Source: Candidatus Magnetocorallium paracelense
GTDB lineage: Bacteria > Nitrospirota > Thermodesulfovibrionia > Thermodesulfovibrionales > Magnetobacteriaceae
Length of the DNA: 64,000 bases
Direction of reading: 5' to 3'
Assembly: GCA_029001845.1 (NCBI GenBank)
Contig: JAREWP010000055.1
Span: 34,956 to 98,955, forward strand
Shown here: piece after piece, positions 44,723 through 52,503 of the stretch
Numbering within the stretch: position 1 is the stretch's first letter
How the letters are laid out: every line of letters starts with the position of its first letter
Notes under the pieces: generated by a model
What the model was told of the DNA's origin: nothing
What the model saw: the letters and a program-made list of their open reading frames with translations, nothing else
The model's database searches: none
Position numbers and translations under genes: made by a program

Positions 44723-45964
44723 TCAGGCAATGAACTTGTTGAACAACTGTACTGCTTTGTATACTCCGGATTCATTTTTCACCTGATGACTTAAAACTTC
44801 CAGCTTTTTATAAAACATTGTATTATCCAAAGTGTTCGATATTAAATATGAGAGTGTTTCTTTTTTCAGTTCTTTTTTAGAAATAGGTCTTGCGCCTGCG
44901 CCAAGACTTTTTAACCGGTTGCCCCAAAACCATTGATCGAAGAAGAAGGGGACTATAATGGAAGGTACGCCGGCTCTGACTGCGGCGGCTGTTGTCCCGG
45001 CCCCTCCATGGTGAATTACTCCGCATACTCTGGGAAAGAGCCAGCTATGGGGTATATAGTTGTCTATGTATATGTTCGAAGAAAACATCTTTTTCTTTTC
45101 TATACCACTCCACCCTGTCAATAGAATTACACGTCTCTCTGTTTTTAAGACAGCACTGACGATCGTCTCTATTATCCAATCGATTTCAGGATCGCTCATG
45201 GATCCGAAGTTGATACACACAGGGGGAGAACCATTATTTAAAAAGTGCTCCAACGCCTTAGGAGGGGTCCAATCCTTATTATGATCTAAAAACCAGTATC
45301 CTGTAATATGCATATTCGAACCCCAATCATCAGGCTTTGGTGACAGGGCAGGGCTAAAGCCATGTAAAACAGGTGTGTTTACCCTGGCAAGTTCTTTGAA
45401 ATAGTCATGGAAGGATATTTTTCTTTTCAGATAACTGCTTTTATTAAAGAAATGAGAGAGGAGCTCTTCCGATATATAATAGCTGGTCTTGTTAAAAGTA
45501 CTCGGTATTTTGAGTTGTGAAAAAAACACGGGACTTGGGAATCTGTTCGTTCGGCTCAGTGGCTGAAGATAAATTGGAAAGGCCGGTACTCCAAGTTCCC
45601 TGGCAAAGTAGTATGCCGGAAGGGCAAGTATATTATAAAACACTGTGTCTGAGTGCTGACAGGCATATCTGATATCGCAGACTATCCGATCCATCACCGG
45701 AAGAAGCTTACTTTTTCTTAATTTTAGAAAATTGACAGGATCGAGTTTTTTATAAAGTTTAGACCATGTAAAATCATCGCTCAACGATTGTCTGAACATT
45801 GCCTGAACAGGAAAAAAACCTAAACCGCGACTCTTTATTTCATCTTTGAATAATGTGTTTGCAGCCAGATTCACCTCATGTCCTTCCTCCCTAAAACCCA
45901 ATCCAAGAGCTATCGCAGGGTATACGTCGCCGGTTGATCCGATTGCTATAATAGTGATATTCAT
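44723..45964 (-). CDS. GT1/UGT-like glycosyltransferase
   Basis: A 413-residue cytoplasmic GT-B enzyme. The N-terminus IIAIGSTGDVYPAIALGLGF and EGHEVNLAA matches the MGT/sterol-glucosyltransferase type that glycosylates lipids and small molecules. CINFGSMSDPE precedes the donor-binding block HSWLFPRVCGVIHHGGAGTTAAAVRAG and VPFFFDQWFWGNRL. Its ATG overlaps the NRPS stop by 4 bp (45961-45964), so it is the last gene of a coupled operon and probably sugars the NRPS-derived product. Sugar and acceptor cannot be read. Related enzymes include rhamnosyltransferases of glycolipid pathways. Confidence 0.88.
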   Translation of the reverse strand: MNITIIAIGSTGDVYPAIALGLGFREEGHEVNLAANTLFKDEIKSRGLGFFPVQAMFRQSLSDDFTWSKLYKKLDPVNFLKLRKSKLLPVMDRIVCDIRYACQHSDTVFYNILALPAYYFARELGVPAFPIYLQPLSRTNRFPSPVFFSQLKIPSTFNKTSYYISEELLSHFFNKSSYLKRKISFHDYFKELARVNTPVLHGFSPALSPKPDDWGSNMHITGYWFLDHNKDWTPPKALEHFLNNGSPPVCINFGSMSDPEIDWIIETIVSAVLKTERRVILLTGWSGIEKKKMFSSNIYIDNYIPHSWLFPRVCGVIHHGGAGTTAAAVRAGVPSIIVPFFFDQWFWGNRLKSLGAGARPISKKELKKETLSYLISNTLDNTMFYKKLEVLSHQVKNESGVYKAVQLFNKFIA

Positions 45965-48900
45965 TTTCTGTCAAACCTTTTAGGCTCAACTACTGAATTT
46001 CGGTTTATACAGTCAGTTAAACACTCGGCCAGTTTTTCCACATAAGGCGGCCTCATGTAACTATCGTGATTTCCGGAGATAAAGTGCAGCTCAAAATTGT
46101 CTTTTGACATCCTTTTCCAGAGGCGATGAACTCCGAAAAATCTGGAAGTCGCCCACATGCCCTGAAAATAGACGATTTTCCCATTATAACCGTGAGGTAT
46201 ATAACCTGCCAACGAATCGAGCTGGCGTTGAAGCCCCTTGTCTTTAAACAGGGCGTGGAGTATCCTGAGTGTATTCGATGAAATTCTGTCCTGATCGGGT
46301 AAAACACGCAGCATTAAGGGCCCGATAATTTTATTGATTAATCGGGATATTCCCGAATAGCTGAAAGGCGCGCCGAACATTATAAGAAGGTCTGTTTTAC
46401 GCCCCTTTTTATAAAGTTGTTTTGCCGTTTCAAAGGCCAGAAGCCCTCCGGCGCTGTAACCTCCGATAAGATAAGGCCCATCAGGTTCTATTCCTGTTAT
46501 ATCTGCGACGTATCGATTCGCCAAGTCCTTTACATCTCCCTCGATTCCCGGTCCTTCAGGCGGCTGAAGCATGAAAAAGGGCTGATCAGGGCTTAAACGA
46601 TCAGACAGTTGTTTGAATGCCATGATATCCCCATACCCTGCTGTTATGCAAAAAAAGGGGGGATTTATCCCTTTTGTTTTAATAGGGACAATCGTTTGGC
46701 GTATAATACTATTTTCACTCGTTCTATCTTCCAAATATCTTGCAATATAATCTATTGTGTTCTTTTCCATCAATTCGGAGGGTTGAATTGTCACATCGAA
46801 CTCCTTTTCAATGGCTGTTATAAACTCGATGGCCTTAAGGGAGTCCATTCCTGCTTCGAATAAATCGTCATATATCCCTGTGATTCGATCGGTTTTCATT
46901 ATTTTATGCCAGAGTTCGATAAGCCTTTTCTCCATTTCTGATTCAGGGCCATGGTATTTCCCGGTCCGATTAAGTGTAATCTCTATATTTTCAAGGGTCT
47001 TTCTATCTATCTTGCCGTTAAACGTAAGGGGGAACTCTTTAAGTTCCATAAAAAAGGGAGGGATCATATATTCGGGGAGTATTTCTCTGAGGTATTGTTT
47101 CAGTTCCGATGACAAAGAGTCGCTGCTTTCAGAGTGTTTCAATGTAAAAAAGGCTTGAAGGCCCTTGTCTCCTGCCCGGGTCTTCTTTACTATTACAGCT
47201 GCTTCTTTTACCCGAAAATGGCGACTTAGTATCGTTTCTATCTCACTAAGCTCAATTCTGAAACCTCTTAATTTCACCTGGGTGTCCGCCCTGCCGATAA
47301 ATTCAAAATTCCCGTCAGGCAAGAGACGGGCGATATCACCTGTTTTGTATAAACGATTGTGTCTATTGGTGTGTTTAAAGGGATTGGGGATAAACTTTTC
47401 TCTGTCCGGATCGGGGCTTTTTAAATACCCCACAGCAACTCCCATTCCTCCGATATAAAGTTGGCCCGGATTTCCTATGGGAACAGGATTAAGGCTATCG
47501 TCAAGGATATAAAGAGTTACATTGTCTATCGGCTTTCCAATGGGAATGGTTATGGAATTGTCTCCATTACAGACCATTGTCGTAGCGCAGACTGTAGCCT
47601 CGCTAGGGCCGTATGCATTAATAAAACGACGCTCCTTACGCCATGTTTGAGCAATCTCTACAGGACATGACTCTCCGGCGACAACCAATGTCTCCAGTGA
47701 CGGAAGCTCTCTGTATTGCATAACAGCCAGTGTGGAAGGCGGTAATGTAATGTGTGTAATTTCATATTCCGCCAGAGTATTTAAAAGAGGAGGGCCGGGA
47801 ATCAACTCTTCCAACGGCGCCATGTACAGTGTTGCCCCGATTGACAAAGTCGTGAATATCTCGGATACTGAGGCATCAAATGAGAAAGAGGCAAACTGAA
47901 GCACCTTGCTGCCGGGCTTAATGTGAAATATACGATTTTGGGCCTTCACCAGATTCGATACGCCTTGATGGGTGCACATCACACCTTTTGGTGTTCCTGT
48001 TGTGCCTGATGTATATATTATATAAGCAAGGTTGGAAGGTTCAACGGAGATGGTGTTATCTTCGGAGATGGAGTAGATAGACGGATCGTCGAGGATAATA
48101 GTTCTATGGGAACCTTTATCAGGAAGTTGTGATATCAGGGCTTTCAGAGTCAATATGATCGGAACCTCGGAGTCCTGAATCATAAATTTGATTCTCTCCT
48201 CCGGGTAGTCAGGATCCAAAGGGATGTAGGCAGCCCCTGCCTTTAATACGCCGAGGATAGCAACTATTATTTCAATGGAACGTTCCATGAATACACCTAT
48301 AAAGGTTTCACTGCCGGCGCCGAGCTTGTGTAAATAACAGGAAAGTTTATGCGCCTTGTCATCCAGTTCTCTATAGGTCATGCTTTGATTTTGAAAAACA
48401 ACGGCAATGGACTCAGGATTTTTCCTTACTTCCTCTTCAAACAGATGATGTATGCATGTATCTGGAGAAGCAATTTCTCCTGCTTTATTGCTGAATTCAG
48501 TAAGTATTTTCCGTCTCTCGTCAGGGGGAATGATCTCAAGTTCTCCCAAAGGCATATCGGGATGCTCTAAAACCTGATCCAGGAGATATTGAATCCTCTT
48601 CATCAGATAATCTATTTCAGACTTCTGAAAGGCGCCGAGACTGTAGTAAAACTCCAGCTTTACATCATGTCTCTCCTGATATTCTTTGACAGCCACGGTT
48701 AAGGCGTTTTGATTATAACCATTGTGTACTGTTGTAACTTCAAAGGGAGTTCCGTTAAAATCGGTTTTATAATCGTATTTTTCATAAGACACTCCTATAT
48801 CGAACAATTGGTTCCGACCTGTTTTGTAAATCCCGCATTGCCTGTTGATTTCACTTAAGGGAAAACGTTGATAACGATAAATATGAAGCAGTTCCTTTTT

Positions 48901-49836
48901 AATGAATCCCAAAAACTCTATTAAACTAATATTCAGTCCGAATGCGATACGCACAGGGCTTACACTGGTAAAAGGCCCTATTGTGGCTTTAAACTCCGGT
49001 GAAGGGCGATTCAGCGCAGGGATGGAAAATACAAACTCCCAGGCCCCTGAGGTTTTTAGAAAATAGGTATACAAAACAGCAATTATTATATGAAATATAC
49101 TTGTTTTGTACTGCCTCGCGAACTCGTCCAGGTCGTCATAAAAGATACGATTCAGCAGGATATAGGAAAAGGAGCCGGGTATGGAAAATTTGTGGTATTT
49201 ACTTGCATAACGACGTGATACGAGAGGGGGCGGAAGTTGTGCGAACTTTTCTTTCCAATACTCTTTTGCCTGTTGAAATTTGTGGGATAAGAGATACGCC
49301 TGATCACTTAAAATAAAATCCGCATAAGAGGGCTTTTTCCGGCTATTGTCCCGGTTATGGAGAAGAGAGTTGTAAGCCTCGGCCATACGCTGCGTCAAAA
49401 GGGAGTAGGACCAGCCGTCTGTCATAAGATGATGTTGGGTATTAAAATAGTAACACACCTCATCCGAAACCCTGGCTATGTAATATCTGGCCATCAATGT
49501 ATCGTAGAGTGCAAAGGGTTTGGAAAACTCCTTCTCCCACCACCGGACAATCTCCTGTTCCGATTTCCCTTGTTTTGAGAAATCCAAAATCGGTATATCC
49601 AGTCCCTCTTCGGCAAATTCAACTCCTGGGACCCGGGTTCCTTGGCGCAGCATGATTCTAAAACCGTCATTTTGCTCAACCATTTGCCGGTGAGCCTCTC
49701 TCAACATATCGACATCTATCTGGCCACTAAATCTTAAATAACCGCCGATATTATATAAGGGAGTATCTCCATGATAAATCTGGTCCAGCCAGATGTCTTT
49801 TTGGACTAATGAGAGGGGATAGATATTATTTTGCAT
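45961..49836 (-). CDS. Single-module NRPS, C-A-PCP-TE, predicted to activate tyrosine
   Basis: A 1291-residue synthetase with the EntF layout and length. Condensation domain about 5-440, HHLMTDG at 135-141 intact. Adenylation domain about 465-945: YTSGTTGTPKG (608-618), YGPSEATVCATT, YKTGDIARLLPDG, K942 in NGKIDRK. The ten pocket residues (D654, A655, S658, T697, V718, A720, A741, V749, C750, K942) read DASTVAAVCK, a published tyrosine code. Carrier protein: DLFEAGMDSL with Ser 999 as pantetheine site. Thioesterase about 1055-1280: GYSAGG with Ser 1128, His 1257 in SGNHDSY; the usual Asp after strand 6 appears as Phe. The C domain needs an upstream acyl donor not in the window. Coupled to the flippase-like gene (11-bp overlap) and to the glycosyltransferase (4 bp). 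Confidence 0.95.
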   Translation of the reverse strand: MQNNIYPLSLVQKDIWLDQIYHGDTPLYNIGGYLRFSGQIDVDMLREAHRQMVEQNDGFRIMLRQGTRVPGVEFAEEGLDIPILDFSKQGKSEQEIVRWWEKEFSKPFALYDTLMARYYIARVSDEVCYYFNTQHHLMTDGWSYSLLTQRMAEAYNSLLHNRDNSRKKPSYADFILSDQAYLLSHKFQQAKEYWKEKFAQLPPPLVSRRYASKYHKFSIPGSFSYILLNRIFYDDLDEFARQYKTSIFHIIIAVLYTYFLKTSGAWEFVFSIPALNRPSPEFKATIGPFTSVSPVRIAFGLNISLIEFLGFIKKELLHIYRYQRFPLSEINRQCGIYKTGRNQLFDIGVSYEKYDYKTDFNGTPFEVTTVHNGYNQNALTVAVKEYQERHDVKLEFYYSLGAFQKSEIDYLMKRIQYLLDQVLEHPDMPLGELEIIPPDERRKILTEFSNKAGEIASPDTCIHHLFEEEVRKNPESIAVVFQNQSMTYRELDDKAHKLSCYLHKLGAGSETFIGVFMERSIEIIVAILGVLKAGAAYIPLDPDYPEERIKFMIQDSEVPIILTLKALISQLPDKGSHRTIILDDPSIYSISEDNTISVEPSNLAYIIYTSGTTGTPKGVMCTHQGVSNLVKAQNRIFHIKPGSKVLQFASFSFDASVSEIFTTLSIGATLYMAPLEELIPGPPLLNTLAEYEITHITLPPSTLAVMQYRELPSLETLVVAGESCPVEIAQTWRKERRFINAYGPSEATVCATTMVCNGDNSITIPIGKPIDNVTLYILDDSLNPVPIGNPGQLYIGGMGVAVGYLKSPDPDREKFIPNPFKHTNRHNRLYKTGDIARLLPDGNFEFIGRADTQVKLRGFRIELSEIETILSRHFRVKEAAVIVKKTRAGDKGLQAFFTLKHSESSDSLSSELKQYLREILPEYMIPPFFMELKEFPLTFNGKIDRKTLENIEITLNRTGKYHGPESEMEKRLIELWHKIMKTDRITGIYDDLFEAGMDSLKAIEFITAIEKEFDVTIQPSELMEKNTIDYIARYLEDRTSENSIIRQTIVPIKTKGINPPFFCITAGYGDIMAFKQLSDRLSPDQPFFMLQPPEGPGIEGDVKDLANRYVADITGIEPDGPYLIGGYSAGGLLAFETAKQLYKKGRKTDLLIMFGAPFSYSGISRLINKIIGPLMLRVLPDQDRISSNTLRILHALFKDKGLQRQLDSLAGYIPHGYNGKIVYFQGMWATSRFFGVHRLWKRMSKDNFELHFISGNHDSYMRPPYVEKLAECLTDCINRNSVVEPKRFDRK

Positions 49837-50824
49837 CCTTTATTCCATGAACTATAGAACCAATATTCATTTTATCATACCAAAGATAGATTAAGCCCGG
49901 TAAAGTACTTGAAACAAACATTACACCATGCATGACAATGGCGATATAAATCCCTGACTGTATATGTACACTATACATGGAAAGTACCGTTACTGTTGAC
50001 GCGTGATAGGGTCCCACATTTGCGAGCGCCGGAATACTCATGGAAAACACTTGAGCCAATAGTATAAAAAAAGAAGCTGTAATTCCCAAGGCGCCCAAAC
50101 CGAAGGCTTTTAAATGGATAAAAATAAGCAATCCGCACAATATCCAGAAAGTAAGACTTAGAAACAGAACCAAACCAAGCCGCCGGGGAGTGTTTAGAAT
50201 CTCTGAACCCTTAAGAAACATCTCTATTGATGTAGTGACTTTTTCCTTAAACCTTGATGGGACAAAAAAAATAATTCCATTTGTCAGCTTATTCGTAATA
50301 CTTCTTTTTTTCAGAAAAACAAGGGTAAGGAAGATGACGGACAAAAGAGATAATCCGACTACAACTACGGTACGTAATATGGATACCCAAATACTATTGT
50401 CAGCAGCAGGAGTCTCAATCATGAAAAGTATAAAGAGAGCAAGGACAACCAGCATAATTCCATCTATTATCCTTATCAGGACTACAGAGCCAAACACCGT
50501 GCTTGCATCGATATTTTCCTTTTTTCCAAGCAACCAGGCCTGTACAATTCCTCCCACCCTGGCGGGAATAACCATGTTGCAAAGATATCCGACAAAAGCG
50601 GCCAGAGATAAATTGTAATAAGAGACATTTTTGTATGATTCGAAAAAAAAACGCCACTTAAAAACACGAAAATAGAGAAGGGATATATTGAAAAGGAAGG
50701 CTATAACGATCATTCTCCAGTCGGTGCGGGAAAATGCTATAGCGGCAGATGTATAATCATACTTAATGAAAGCCCATATAACAAACAAAAGCAATAGAGC
50801 AGGCCAAACCCATATAAATCTCAT
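49826..50824 (-). CDS. Flippase-like membrane protein (LPG_synthase_TM/UPF0104 family)
   Basis: A 332-residue protein with about eight helices. AAFVGYLCNMVIPARVGGIVQAWLLGKKENI and SSVFGSVVLIRIIDG-like text (STVFGSVVLIRIIDGIMLV) are the family signature of the lysylphosphatidylglycerol synthase membrane domain and AglD-like proteins; SIPALANVGPYHASTV is the C-terminal block. Members flip or handle lipids and often sit beside lipid-modification genes. ATG 50824 is chosen because it overlaps the radical SAM stop in ATGA; a longer frame begins 13 codons upstream within that gene. It overlaps the NRPS start by 11 bp, linking a membrane lipid step to the NRPS product. Confidence 0.85.
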   Translation of the reverse strand: MRFIWVWPALLLLFVIWAFIKYDYTSAAIAFSRTDWRMIVIAFLFNISLLYFRVFKWRFFFESYKNVSYYNLSLAAFVGYLCNMVIPARVGGIVQAWLLGKKENIDASTVFGSVVLIRIIDGIMLVVLALFILFMIETPAADNSIWVSILRTVVVVGLSLLSVIFLTLVFLKKRSITNKLTNGIIFFVPSRFKEKVTTSIEMFLKGSEILNTPRRLGLVLFLSLTFWILCGLLIFIHLKAFGLGALGITASFFILLAQVFSMSIPALANVGPYHASTVTVLSMYSVHIQSGIYIAIVMHGVMFVSSTLPGLIYLWYDKMNIGSIVHGIKDAK

Positions 50825-52173
50825 CTGATCTTGTTCACACCGCCTGACAGAGGATGTTCGCAAGAGTGTACGATTTTTCTGTTATGCAAAAAATAGGAAA
50901 AATTTATTATTGTATTCAGGGCTTGATTTGTTGTGAATCGGACAGGGTTAAAGAGCTTTTTAATAATATTGCCTATGGAGTAGAATTCTCTGAAAACACC
51001 CCAGTATCCTTTTACTAACTGATCGTTGGAAAGTATTTTATGTTTGAAAACCAGGTGATTTCCATCATAAAGAGACCAGTTTTTGTGTAATATCCTGTCG
51101 TCTCCATCTATATCTTCAAAGCTCTTTGTCCCGGGGAAGGGGGTTAATATCTGAAAGGTGGCTACTGAAATATTGTTTTTAAACAGAAAATCCAGGGTCT
51201 CTTTAAACACCTCGAGAGTATCCTGTTCAAATCCGAAAATAATGCTCACATAGGGGGTTATTTTGGCCTTTTTCAGCCTTTTAAAGATTTCCTCATATTG
51301 TGATATCTTGTTAAACCCTTTGTTAGCGCCCTGCAGACTTTCTCTATTAATCGACTCGATTCCCAGAAAAGCACTGTGACACCCTGCCCCGGCCGCCAGA
51401 TCGATAAGTTCGGGGTCTCTGAGAATACCGGTGCTGAATTGAGCCAGCCATCTGATGTTTTTAGGTGTAAGAGCCTTAAACAATTCACGGGCATAGTCGG
51501 GCTTTCCGATAATGTTGTCGTCTACTATAAAAAATCTGTTTACCATACTCGCGTCTATCTCTTTTAATACGTTTTCTACAGGTTTAGCTTTAAAAGAACC
51601 GTTAAAAAAATGGGTTATGGAACAGAAGTTACAACGAAAGGGACATCCCCTGGTGGCGAACATTGGGAGTTCGGGAAGTTTTGATCCGATAGAGGCCGTA
51701 TATTTATTCAGATTGAAATTATCCCATTTCGGAATCACAAGTCTTTTTAAATCGCACACTGAAGGGGCCTTATAAAAATCCTTTAGTCTGTTGTTTTCAC
51801 AGTCATCCAGAAGCTCTTCCCATAGATCTTCAGCTTCTCCGATCACAACCGCATCGGAATGCTCTTTTGCTTCATGGGGCAAAAAAGTAGGGTGGAATCC
51901 TCCCATCACCACCTTTACGCCGGAAGCCCTGAATCTGTCAGCAATCTGATAAGCCCTTTCGACCTGTGGAGTCATAGCCGTGATCCCGACAAGATCGTAG
52001 GGGGCCAAAAAGTCTATAGTCTCCGCAATATCGTTTACAACCGTTACTTTGTGGCAGGAAGGCGTCAGGCTATCCAGTATGGCCAGGTTTAATGGCGCGA
52101 ATAACGCTTTTTTATACTTTATAATATTACCTTTATCGTCTGGTTTTGATGGAAAGACAAGCAATATTTTCAT
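50821..52173 (-). CDS. B12-binding-domain radical SAM enzyme
   Basis: A 450-residue enzyme. Residues 1-135 look like a cobalamin-binding Rossmann domain (LVFPSKPDD, LVGITAMTPQVERAYQIAD, VVMGGFHPTFLPHEA, VVIGEAEDLW), though without a strict D.H..G motif, as in many of the BchE-like class. The radical SAM core begins at CPFRCNFC (C177, C181, C184) after FATRG, with FFIVDDNIIG and FLGIESIN later. Such enzymes methylate or rearrange unactivated carbons. It is the first gene of the coupled operon with the flippase-like protein, NRPS and glycosyltransferase, suggesting that it modifies a precursor or the product. A good promoter lies upstream (52248-52277). Confidence 0.9.
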   Translation of the reverse strand: MKILLVFPSKPDDKGNIIKYKKALFAPLNLAILDSLTPSCHKVTVVNDIAETIDFLAPYDLVGITAMTPQVERAYQIADRFRASGVKVVMGGFHPTFLPHEAKEHSDAVVIGEAEDLWEELLDDCENNRLKDFYKAPSVCDLKRLVIPKWDNFNLNKYTASIGSKLPELPMFATRGCPFRCNFCSITHFFNGSFKAKPVENVLKEIDASMVNRFFIVDDNIIGKPDYARELFKALTPKNIRWLAQFSTGILRDPELIDLAAGAGCHSAFLGIESINRESLQGANKGFNKISQYEEIFKRLKKAKITPYVSIIFGFEQDTLEVFKETLDFLFKNNISVATFQILTPFPGTKSFEDIDGDDRILHKNWSLYDGNHLVFKHKILSNDQLVKGYWGVFREFYSIGNIIKKLFNPVRFTTNQALNTIINFSYFLHNRKIVHSCEHPLSGGVNKIR

Positions 52174-52247
52174 ATTTTTTCACATAAAATCGGAAAGGCG
52201 CAAAGAAAGGCAAATAAAGCTGACAGGAATCTTGCTTTTTTGCAGTA

Positions 52248-52277
52248 ATTATAAAACACGCGAACCTGCTTTGTCGA
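52248..52277 (-). promoter_or_regulatory. Likely sigma-70 promoter of the NRPS operon
   Basis: On the minus strand TCGACA (52277-52272), an 18-base gap and a perfect TATAAT (52253-52248). It lies about 75 bp before the radical SAM start and is the best match in this intergenic region. Confidence 0.6.
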
Positions 52278-52359
52278 ATAGTATGAGATATGGTAAGATA
52301 AGTAGAATTTTTTTAATAATCATTTAACTGTTCAACACTCATTTTTTGACAAGAGAAGT

Positions 52360-52493
52360 CAATGTCATTAACTTAAGGAGCAAAGCACCATCCGCCTTCA
52401 GCAGCTAAACTCGAAGGCTCCGCTTCGCTGCGCCTTCTCAAACATGACCCGCTTCCGTCGGAAGGTCCTTCACCCCTTAAGTTAATGGGATTG
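52360..52493. mobile_element. MITE-like element with 10-bp target duplication at the start of a radical SAM gene
   Basis: A 134-bp non-coding element. Left end CAATGTCATTAACTTAAGGAG, right end (reverse-complemented) CAATCCCATTAACTTAAGGGG, matching at 18 of 21 positions. CAAGAGAAGT flanks it on both sides (52350-52359 and 52494-52503), a clear target-site duplication. The right copy of the duplication ends directly at ATG 52504, so it also supplies that gene's purine-rich RBS. Related right ends occur at 4203-4257 and 56142-56172. Duplications of about 10 bp are usual for IS4-like transposases; that link is inference. Confidence 0.85.
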
Positions 52494-52503
52494 CAAGAGA
52501 AGT

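Noticed and set aside
52380..52500. Structured region before the radical SAM gene considered as a cobalamin riboswitch
   Set aside because: No B12-box is visible and the region is fully explained by an element with inverted ends and a target duplication.
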